DNA of 57,706 nt, taken from contig NZ_AWGE01000003.1 in assembly GCF_000495815.1 (NCBI RefSeq), positions 1-57,706 of the forward strand, given 5' to 3'. Under the pieces are notes generated by a model. It saw only the letters and a program-made list of their open reading frames with translations. It did no database searches and was not told where the DNA came from. A program made the position numbers and the translations under genes. The DNA comes from Asticcacaulis sp. AC466 (lineage in GTDB: Bacteria > Pseudomonadota > Alphaproteobacteria > Caulobacterales > Caulobacteraceae). Shown in pieces: positions 48,301-55,328 of this stretch (positions are counted from its first letter, which is position 1; each line of letters begins with the position of its first letter).

Positions 48301-48945
48301 ATGGCAACCGACAAACTTGATGACCGTGAATCCAGAACTGTAATGCTCAAAAAGGTTCGGCTCTCCTTCCCGAACCTGCGCACGAAGACCGCAGCCGTCA
48401 AAGGCGGCAAGGAAAAATTCGGCGCCAATTTCCTGCTCGACCCTAACAAACCGGCCCACAAGAAGCTCATGGACCAGATCGCGAAGGCTGTCGAAGCGGC
48501 TGAAATGAAGGAATTCGGCAAGGTTGGGCATATCAAAAAGACTGTCCAGGACCCCAAGCGGAAGTGTTACCGCAAGGGCGAAACCTTTGCCAACCAGGAT
48601 ACCGGCGAAGTCTATGACGGCTATGCCGGCATGGTCGTCGTGTCGGCTTCCGCTGATCGTCGCCCGACGCTCTTCAATCGAGCCAAGGAAGAAGTTGACC
48701 TCGAAGACATCGAGGACGTGTTCTACGGCGGCTGCGTGGTTGATGCCAAGGTCAGCTTCTTCTGCATCTCGGACAAGGACAAGGGCGGCAACGGCCTGTT
48801 TGCGACCGTCGAAGCGATCCGTTCGTGGGAAGAGGGCGAATCCTTCGGCCGTGCTCCGACCAGTTCGGATGAATTCGATGACGATGATGACGACGGCATG
48901 GACGGCGGCTCGTCTGCCGACGATGACGACGACCTATTGGGTTGA
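48301..48945 (+). CDS. DUF2815 ssDNA-binding/recombination protein
   Basis: 214 residues. KVRLSFPNLRTKTA, GGKEKFGANFLLDPNKPAHK and GMVVVSASADRRPTLFNRAK match DUF2815, an OB-fold-like phage family that functionally replaces SSB or annealase partners beside DUF2800. C-terminus is a flexible acidic tail ending ADDDDDLLG, an SSB-like architecture. Confidence 0.92.
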   Translation: MATDKLDDRESRTVMLKKVRLSFPNLRTKTAAVKGGKEKFGANFLLDPNKPAHKKLMDQIAKAVEAAEMKEFGKVGHIKKTVQDPKRKCYRKGETFANQDTGEVYDGYAGMVVVSASADRRPTLFNRAKEEVDLEDIEDVFYGGCVVDAKVSFFCISDKDKGGNGLFATVEAIRSWEEGESFGRAPTSSDEFDDDDDDGMDGGSSADDDDDLLG

Positions 48946-49132
48946 TCTGATGCCCGGTCGCTTCGGCGGCCGGGTGTTCAGGTGAGGTGTGGAACCGTCA
49001 GTACTGTGAGATCAGAGCGCTCGCACGAATGCGGTAGGCATTAGCTGAAGGCCGGCGCGTCCCCAGTGACCCGGTTGTCTTAATTGATCGCACAAGCCGC
49101 CACATCTCTCCCCAACATCCGGGAGCTTTTAA

Positions 49133-49387
49133 ATGATCACTTATGATCCGACACGGTGGACCGGTCGCCCTTTTTGGGCCCAGACGCCATATCAATTTAT
49201 TCAAACGTGTCTACGACGTGCGCTTTACCCATGGTCGGGCGGATGCGAGTGCTGCGTGGGACAAGAGCATTGGCAAGGTTGCTATTGCGCATATGTCGGC
49301 GGAATTGCTCCAGGAATAGGCCCTGAACGCTGGCGTGTTCTCCTTCGCCAAACGATCGGGCGGCTGTTTGACATCGAGTCGAGATAG
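49133..49387 (+). CDS. hypothetical Cys-rich protein
   Basis: 84 residues from MITYDPTRWTGRPFWAQTPY; CECCVGQEHWQGCYC in the middle suggests zinc binding. GGGAG lies ten bases before the ATG. The 187-bp gap upstream holds a CCCGG/CCGGG hairpin at 48953-48975 but no gene. No family recognised. Confidence 0.65.
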   Translation: MITYDPTRWTGRPFWAQTPYQFIQTCLRRALYPWSGGCECCVGQEHWQGCYCAYVGGIAPGIGPERWRVLLRQTIGRLFDIESR

Positions 49388-49389
49388 CC

Positions 49390-51531
49390 ATGTCTATACT
49401 GGTTGCTGATACCGAGGTGTATCAGAACTTCTTCTATATCGGTTACAAGAGACTGTCGGATGGCCTGCGCGTCGGTTTCGAACTGAGCGAGCGGTCGCCT
49501 AAGCCGGATCGTGCGCGCGTGCGCAAGATCATGATGTCGAACACAAACATCGGCTACAATTTCGCCGGCTTCGACAATCCGTTGATCTGGGCATTCATCA
49601 ATGGCGCTGACAACAAACGTCTGAAATGCCTTGCGGACGGCATTATCAACAACAAGGTCCGGTGGTGGGACGCCGAGAAATTCTGCGACGTAAAGATACC
49701 GCGGAACTGCGACACCATAGATTTGATGGAGCCGCAGCCGAACGCGATTGCCGGCTTGAAATCCCTGATCGCACGCATGGGCGGCAAGTGGTTGCAGGAA
49801 TTGCCATATCAGCCTGACGAAATCCTCACGCCCGAGATGATGGACCGGGTTATCGAATATAACCAGTACGGGGACCTGGACGGCACCGAACTGCTCTGGA
49901 AGACGATGAAGGAGCCAATGGATCTGCGTCTGGCTCTCGGCCGGCAATATGACATGGATTTCCGGTCCAAGTCTGACAGCCAGATCGGTGAGGCGATCGT
50001 CAAAAAGCGCGTCGAGCAGATCACGGGCAAGAAACCGGAGAAGGCTAAGGCGCGCACCGGCTACACGATCAAGTACAATATTCCCGACTTCCTTCACTTC
50101 AAGCATCCGCACCTGGTCGAAATCCTCGATCGCCTGCGTACGACCGAATTTTACGTCAACGCCAAAGGCAAGGTGAACTTACCCACCTGGCTGATCGGCA
50201 AGACCAAAAAGCGCGAGATCAGCCTTTTCGACGGCAACGGCAACGTCATATTCGACCCGGCGAACGATGATGAGGCGGGACCCGGCCTCGGCCTCATACC
50301 CATCGGCAAGACCATCTATAAGATGGGGATCGGCGGGCTGCACTCGACAGAGAGCAACCGGGCCGTTCACTCCGACGCGAACTATGTGCTGATCGATGCC
50401 GACGTGGCGTCGATGTACCCGACCCTGATCCTCCTGCTGAAGCTGCTGCCGCCGGCATTGGGCGAGGCCTTCTGGATCGGATACGCCGGCATCAAGGGCG
50501 ACCGCCTCAAGGCTAAAAAGCGCGGCAAAGAAATCAAGGAGGCGATGAAGGATGACGGCCGCACTGAGGCCGAACTTCACAAACTCCTCGGTGAACTGCT
50601 TGCCTGCGAAGTCGTCGACAAGGGGCTCAAGATCGCCTTGAACGGCGTGTTCGGCAAGCTTGGCTCGATCTGGTCGATCCTGTTTGCTCCCGAACTGCTG
50701 CTCGCCGTCACGCTCACTGGCCAGCTTTCGCTCCTGATGCTGATCGAATGGGCCGAGGAGGCCGGGATTGAGGTGGTAAGCGGCAACACAGACGGCGTGC
50801 TGTTCAAATGCCCGCGTTCTATGTTCAACGGGTTTGCCGTGAAGGACGCTAAAAAGACCGACCGGTTAGCGCCTGGACCTCTCGAAGCGATCTGTTCAGC
50901 CTGGGAAAAGGCAACTGGAATGGATCTCGAATTTCAGGAATACAAGGCAATATACAATCAGTCGGTCAACTCTTATTTCGCTATCAAGGCCGATGGCGGT
51001 CATAAGCGCAAGGGGCCGATCGCCAACCCCTGGTCGGATCACCCGGACGACCGGGACCCGCGCGGTCAGTTGATGAAGAACCCCCAGTCAACGATCTGCT
51101 CAGATGCTGCACTGGCCCTGATCAAGTATGGCACGCCCATCGAGAAGACAATCCGTGACTGCATGGACATCCGGCAGTTCGTCACGGTGATCAAGGCGAC
51201 CGGCGGCGCTACCTGGCGCGATCAATACCTGGGCAAGGTCGTGCGCTATTACTATTCGACTGACGGCGATCCGATGTTCAAGGCCGTGCCGAACGATAGC
51301 GGCAATTACCCGATGGTCCCGAAAACCGAAGGCTCGGCACCGTGCATGATTCTGCCCGACGAGTTCCCGGATGATATCGACTATCGCCGCTACATCTATG
51401 AGACCGAACAACTGTTGATGGACATCGGCGCTGTCTGGCGGCCGCCTGTCCTTAAGAAGGTCTCGACGAACCAACGGTCGCGCAAGCTGATCCTGAACGA
51501 CTACCTCTCAGCCATGCGGGCGGCAGCATGA
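49390..51531 (+). CDS. DNA polymerase, family B-like, with 3'-5' exonuclease
   Basis: 713 residues. Exonuclease motifs: DTE (7-9), NIGYNFAGFD (53-62) and YNQYGDLDGTE (~157). Polymerase motif A DADVASMYPTLIL (D338 region), motif B KIALNGVFGKLG (~N418), motif C SGNTDGV (D468). The first Asp of the usual DTD is Asn. It replicates the phage genome. The extreme C-terminus (YLSAMRAAA) recurs at the end of the next gene. Confidence 0.93.
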   Translation: MSILVADTEVYQNFFYIGYKRLSDGLRVGFELSERSPKPDRARVRKIMMSNTNIGYNFAGFDNPLIWAFINGADNKRLKCLADGIINNKVRWWDAEKFCDVKIPRNCDTIDLMEPQPNAIAGLKSLIARMGGKWLQELPYQPDEILTPEMMDRVIEYNQYGDLDGTELLWKTMKEPMDLRLALGRQYDMDFRSKSDSQIGEAIVKKRVEQITGKKPEKAKARTGYTIKYNIPDFLHFKHPHLVEILDRLRTTEFYVNAKGKVNLPTWLIGKTKKREISLFDGNGNVIFDPANDDEAGPGLGLIPIGKTIYKMGIGGLHSTESNRAVHSDANYVLIDADVASMYPTLILLLKLLPPALGEAFWIGYAGIKGDRLKAKKRGKEIKEAMKDDGRTEAELHKLLGELLACEVVDKGLKIALNGVFGKLGSIWSILFAPELLLAVTLTGQLSLLMLIEWAEEAGIEVVSGNTDGVLFKCPRSMFNGFAVKDAKKTDRLAPGPLEAICSAWEKATGMDLEFQEYKAIYNQSVNSYFAIKADGGHKRKGPIANPWSDHPDDRDPRGQLMKNPQSTICSDAALALIKYGTPIEKTIRDCMDIRQFVTVIKATGGATWRDQYLGKVVRYYYSTDGDPMFKAVPNDSGNYPMVPKTEGSAPCMILPDEFPDDIDYRRYIYETEQLLMDIGAVWRPPVLKKVSTNQRSRKLILNDYLSAMRAAA

Positions 51532-52455
51532 CGTTTCACTATCGCGACGGTACATTTGCTACTGACACTTCAGCCTTTACGCTACTATTGGCTGCCTTCG
51601 CCTACGAAGCTAAACCCGTTATTGCAGTCTGGTTCTCGTGCGGCGCGGCCAGTGCTGTAGCGGCAAAACTTACAATCGAACGATACGGCGCCACTCATGA
51701 TGTGAGGCTGCTGAATAATTTCGTGTTGGAGGAAGACGGAGACAACCGCCGTTTCCTGCGCGAGGTGTCGGAGTGGTTAGGTTATCCAGTTGAGCAGGTA
51801 GCGCACCCCGATTACCCGAACTGTAGCGCGGTAGAGATATTCGATCTGCGCAAATTCATGAGCAGCCCGAAGGGTGCGCCATGTACGATGCTCCTCAAGC
51901 GAGGCGCACGTCAACACTGGGAACAAACCCATGATGTTGCATGGCATGTTATGGGATTTACGGCGGAGGAAGAAGATCGACACGACAACTTCATTCTGAC
52001 AGAGCGCGATAACCTTCTGCCCGTTTTAATTGACGCAGGGCTGACAAAACAGGACTGCTTCGACATCTGCCTTGCCGCCGGTCTGACGCTGCCTCGCATG
52101 TACCTCTGGGGCTATCCGAACGCGAATTGTGTCGGATGCGTGAAAGTGAACTCTCCGACCTACTGGAACCATGTTCGTCGCGTCCACCCGGAAGTCTTTG
52201 CGGCGAGAGCCGAGCAGTCGCGCCGCCTAGGCGTTAGACTAGTTCGTGTGCGTGGCGCAGGTAAGGGGGAGCGTACACGCATATTTCTCGACGAACTGTC
52301 GCCCGATTATGTCGGTGGTCCTATGAAGTCGCTAAAGATGCCCGACTGCGGCATCTTCTGTGAGGAAAAGCCACGTTTCAAGCTTATAAATTCGTCGGGC
52401 ACATATCGCAAAGCTCTCTGGCCCACATATCTCAGCGCCATGCGGGCGGCAGCAT
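51511..52455 (+). repeat. 19-bp direct repeat flanking the PAPS reductase-like gene
   Basis: GCCATGCGGGCGGCAGCAT at 51511-51529 and 52437-52455, encoding the same AMRAA reading frame at the end of both genes. Upstream codons differ but still give YLS. Confidence 0.9.
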
Positions 52456-52457
52456 AA
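51528..52457 (+). CDS. PAPS reductase/PP-loop ATPase-like protein, probable insertion
   Basis: 309 residues. PP-loop-like VWFSCGAASAVAAK (~34-47), then CTMLLKRGARQHWE and a C-terminal GYPNANCVGCVKVN with YWNHVRRVHPEVF, as in phage phosphoadenosine-phosphosulfate-reductase-family proteins. Substrate unknown; roles in DNA or nucleotide modification have been proposed for relatives. Its last residues (RKALWPTYLSAMRAAA) copy the polymerase end (RKLILNDYLSAMRAAA), so the gene was probably added between polymerase and nuclease. Confidence 0.85.
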   Translation: MTFHYRDGTFATDTSAFTLLLAAFAYEAKPVIAVWFSCGAASAVAAKLTIERYGATHDVRLLNNFVLEEDGDNRRFLREVSEWLGYPVEQVAHPDYPNCSAVEIFDLRKFMSSPKGAPCTMLLKRGARQHWEQTHDVAWHVMGFTAEEEDRHDNFILTERDNLLPVLIDAGLTKQDCFDICLAAGLTLPRMYLWGYPNANCVGCVKVNSPTYWNHVRRVHPEVFAARAEQSRRLGVRLVRVRGAGKGERTRIFLDELSPDYVGGPMKSLKMPDCGIFCEEKPRFKLINSSGTYRKALWPTYLSAMRAAA

Positions 52458-52744
52458 TGGCCCGAGAACTCGCCATCGAGGGAGATGTCGTCGAGTGGGC
52501 CGAGGATAACGGCTGGATCGTACGCAAGATGTCTTACATCGGTCGGCGCGGCGCCGCCGACCGGTTTTTCTTCGGTTACGGGCAGATCGTGCTCATTGAA
52601 TTCAAGAAACGCAATGGCGCTCTGTCTGTTCAGCAGGCGCGCGAGCGTCAGCGACTGGCCGCGGTGGGCGTTACCGTCCACCGCGTCGACACAGTGGCCG
52701 AAGGCATTGCGATCCTAGAAGGCGTCATGTTGTTGGCGGCATAG
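52457..52744 (+). CDS. VRR-NUC nuclease
   Basis: 95 residues, the minimal VRR-NUC size: VVEWAEDNGW, GRRGAADRFFFGYGQIVLIE, FKKRNGALSVQQ and VTVHRVDT carry the D...ExK catalytic set (D35, E49, K51 region). Probably resolves branched replication or recombination intermediates, often with the adjoining SNF2-like helicase. ATG overlaps the previous stop. Confidence 0.93.
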   Translation: MARELAIEGDVVEWAEDNGWIVRKMSYIGRRGAADRFFFGYGQIVLIEFKKRNGALSVQQARERQRLAAVGVTVHRVDTVAEGIAILEGVMLLAA

Positions 52745-52745
52745 C

Positions 52746-54383
52746 ATGTTAAAAAGAGAACACCTTCGTCCCTACCAGGAATTCATTGTCGGCAAGATCG
52801 TGCAGTCCGTGCGACCTGGACCTGAGAAACTGCCCGGCCTGATGGTGGCGTTTGAGCCTGGGGGCGGCAAGACGGTGAGTGTGTTGACCGGCTTTGACGA
52901 CGCCCTGAACGAAGGGCTGATCAGAAAAGCGTTGATCGTGGCGCCGCTGCTGGTCGCCCAGACGGTCTGGCCGGAGGAGCCCCAAGAGTGGGAACATCTG
53001 CAACATCTGCGGCCATTGCTGATCCGCGTTGAAGATAATGACCCTGAGGTCCTGGCCCGCTCGTTGCCGGTTTACCATGAGGCGTTGACGCGGTTCCGGA
53101 ATGAGACGGCAACGTGGTTTACGTTCGGCTTGAGCCCACAGGACTTCGCCGGCTTATTGCGCCTGCTCAAGATATCGCCGGAACAGCGGGCCGCGCGCAC
53201 CAGAGATGCGGCGGAAATCTCGATCCGCGATGAATTGATGGGACGGCTCGTGGCCGACCCCGCGCCGATCCATGTGATCAATCGCGAGGCGTTACCCTGG
53301 CTGTGGGACTATGCTCGGCGAAAGAAGACCTGGCCGTATGACGTGATGGCCATTGACGATTGCCGCGAAGGCCGGACGGCAAAGACCAGGGTTAAGCGCG
53401 ACAAGGAAAAGCAGGAGAAAGCGCCGTTGTCCCGCTGGGGCATTATGGCGCACGCCCGCAAACATATGAAGGCGGTCATCCAACTGACAGGGACACCCAC
53501 GCCGAAGGGGCTGCATAATATGTGGGGCCTGATCTACCTGATCGACCTGGGCAAACGTCTCGGCACTGCCAAGACGCCGTTTTACGAGCGCTACTTCGCG
53601 ATGAATGAATACTTTCAGCCTACCGATCCGAAAGAGGGGGCGTTCAAGGCGATCATGAGCAAGGTGACAGACATCATGTTCAGTCTCAGGCCCGAGGATT
53701 TGCCCGATCTGCCCGATTTCATCATCGACCCGATCCGGGTGAAGCTCAACGACAAGGTGCTCAAGGAATATCGTCGTTTTGAGCGGACCCTGGTGTCGGA
53801 GGAATACGACGTAGAGGCGGCCAACGGCGGCGTGGCGCACGGTAAGAAATTGCAATTCGCCAATGGCTCGATGTTCCGGGAAGACGGAAAGGATGTCTGG
53901 ATTCACGACGCCAAAATAGAAGCGCTGAAAGAACTGGTCGAACGACTGGACGGCACGCCGCTGCTTGTCACCTATGACTTCGAGTTCGATAAGGAGCGCA
54001 TCATGCGTGCGTTTAAAGACGCCGTTTTGCTGACGCCGACGAACTCAATGCAGTTCACGCGTGATTGGAATGCCGATAAGATCCGTGTCGGGCTGTGTCA
54101 CCGGGCGTCGGCCGGCCACGGTCTGAACCTGCAAAAGGGCACGGGACATATGTGCGAATATGGCCTGACGACGGACGCCGAGTTATATCTGCAGTTCAAG
54201 AAGCGGCTGCATAGGCCGGGGCGGAAGACAACGGTGTTCAATCATGTCATCATTTCCGAAGGCACGATCGACGAAGATGTATTTCCGATGTACCTTGATC
54301 CAAAGATCGAAACGCAGGAGCGAGTCCTGGAACACGTCCGGATCGACTTGCGTGACCCAGATCTTGTTGACTTATTGTCTTAA
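52746..54383 (+). CDS. SNF2-like superfamily 2 helicase
   Basis: 545 residues. Walker A FEPGGGKT (K42), motif II IDDC (~200) in place of DExx, motif III LTGTPTP (~245), motif VI-like RLHRPGR (~500). Common partner of VRR-NUC in phage replication modules. C-terminus is LRDPDLVDLLS, a terminal LxDLL copy. Last gene of the operon; the stop is 34 bp before operator-like dyad O18. Confidence 0.92.
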   Translation: MLKREHLRPYQEFIVGKIVQSVRPGPEKLPGLMVAFEPGGGKTVSVLTGFDDALNEGLIRKALIVAPLLVAQTVWPEEPQEWEHLQHLRPLLIRVEDNDPEVLARSLPVYHEALTRFRNETATWFTFGLSPQDFAGLLRLLKISPEQRAARTRDAAEISIRDELMGRLVADPAPIHVINREALPWLWDYARRKKTWPYDVMAIDDCREGRTAKTRVKRDKEKQEKAPLSRWGIMAHARKHMKAVIQLTGTPTPKGLHNMWGLIYLIDLGKRLGTAKTPFYERYFAMNEYFQPTDPKEGAFKAIMSKVTDIMFSLRPEDLPDLPDFIIDPIRVKLNDKVLKEYRRFERTLVSEEYDVEAANGGVAHGKKLQFANGSMFREDGKDVWIHDAKIEALKELVERLDGTPLLVTYDFEFDKERIMRAFKDAVLLTPTNSMQFTRDWNADKIRVGLCHRASAGHGLNLQKGTGHMCEYGLTTDAELYLQFKKRLHRPGRKTTVFNHVIISEGTIDEDVFPMYLDPKIETQERVLEHVRIDLRDPDLVDLLS

Positions 54384-54416
54384 TTCCCGTCCGTGGATAA
54401 ACGTAAAACGTGCGAA

Positions 54417-54431
54417 TCACGTATAAAGGGA
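54417..54431. promoter_or_regulatory. operator-like dyad O18
   Basis: TCACGTATAAAGGGA, one base from the O7/O8/O15 form, here not directly before a start codon. Confidence 0.55.
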
Positions 54432-54490
54432 AATTAGGCTTTATTTTCAGACACTTAACGACATTCCGCATTGACATAATTAATTGACTA

Positions 54491-54505
54491 TCACATTTAG
54501 TGTGA
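54491..54505. promoter_or_regulatory. operator-like dyad O19 in the repressor promoter
   Basis: TCACATTTAGTGTGA within arms TGACTATCA and TGAAAGTCA. TTGACA at 54472-54477 lies 13 bp upstream; with 17-bp spacing the -10 region falls on the dyad. Fits autoregulation of the gene starting at 54524. Confidence 0.75.
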
Positions 54506-54523
54506 AAGTCAGACGCAATTATT

Positions 54524-55258
54524 ATGGGTGTAATGCAGATGAAGAGCGAAACCAAGAGTGCTGAGGCGCGTGTACCGCGGGTCTATCCGTATAAGGAATT
54601 CGGTGAGCGTCTTAAGCAGGCCTGCGACGGCAATCCGGATGTTCCGGAGCCGAATTACGGCCGACTCGGTTGGTTCGTTGAGAAGCTTGCAAACGTCGGC
54701 GTAACTGCGTCCGCAGAAACGGTTCGAAAGTGGTTTGCCGGCGAAACCTTCCCGCGAGCGAAGGCTATTGATGGCCTGGCGCGCATTCTTCAAGTCGATC
54801 TGGCTTGGCTAACGGTTGGTCACGGCGGCACATTTGATGCTCGTGAGAAAAAGGTGCGCAACGCACTGGCCGACGGCATTGTCAACGTCGTTGCCGGCTT
54901 CATTCAGATGCACGGTGGGAGCCCGGCCTTTCCGGAGCCGAACGATAAGCGGGCGCGCTCCGAAGCGATTGACCTATATACGGTTATTCGTGGCGCACAG
55001 TACGCGTTTCAGATCGCACTGGGCACCGAAGATGGCGACGGCGTGAAATTTTCCGTCAGGCCTGCAGGGGAGGGGACGTTCATCCTGGGCGCCGTAGCGA
55101 GCGGCGATTTTTCCATCGAGATCATTGAGATCGATCATGAGGGATTGGCCGAGGTTGGCACCCGCAAGAACGGCTTGATCGAACTGCGGCTCGACAAAAC
55201 ATTCTCGGTAAAAGGGCGAACCTTCAACGTGATTAAAAATTTCCGCGAACGCCTATAG
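54524..55258 (+). CDS. putative phage repressor (HTH with C-terminal domain)
   Basis: 244 residues. Residues ~20-95 form an XRE-like helix-turn-helix (YKEFGERLKQACD, LGWFVEKLANVGVTASAETV, RKWFAGETFPRAKAIDGLAR). The C-terminal ~110 residues are beta-rich (GDFSIEIIEIDHEGLAEVG), unlike a LexA peptidase, with no Ser/Lys dyad seen. ATG 54524 is followed in frame by ATG 54533 and 54539; the start is uncertain. Dyads O18-O20 surround it, so it is the best candidate to bind the dispersed operators. Confidence 0.78.
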   Translation: MGVMQMKSETKSAEARVPRVYPYKEFGERLKQACDGNPDVPEPNYGRLGWFVEKLANVGVTASAETVRKWFAGETFPRAKAIDGLARILQVDLAWLTVGHGGTFDAREKKVRNALADGIVNVVAGFIQMHGGSPAFPEPNDKRARSEAIDLYTVIRGAQYAFQIALGTEDGDGVKFSVRPAGEGTFILGAVASGDFSIEIIEIDHEGLAEVGTRKNGLIELRLDKTFSVKGRTFNVIKNFRERL

Positions 55259-55262
55259 ACAT

Positions 55263-55277
55263 TCAAATTTAAATTGA
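55263..55277. promoter_or_regulatory. operator-like dyad O20
   Basis: TCAAATTTAAATTGA, perfectly symmetrical, with right flank AAGTCACG and left flank AGACAT. Between repressor and cytosine methyltransferase genes. Confidence 0.75.
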
Positions 55278-55328
55278 AAGTCACGTATTAAGTGTGTACG
55301 GTTCCGGTCTAATCCCCGGAGCCACAAA

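Noticed and set aside
47638..48531. Leftward ORF of 297 codons over the DUF2800 and DUF2815 genes
   Set aside because: Antisense to two recognised families; no start signal.
49282..50112. Leftward ORF of 276 codons over the polymerase N-terminus
   Set aside because: Antisense to the exonuclease motifs of the polymerase; no family features.
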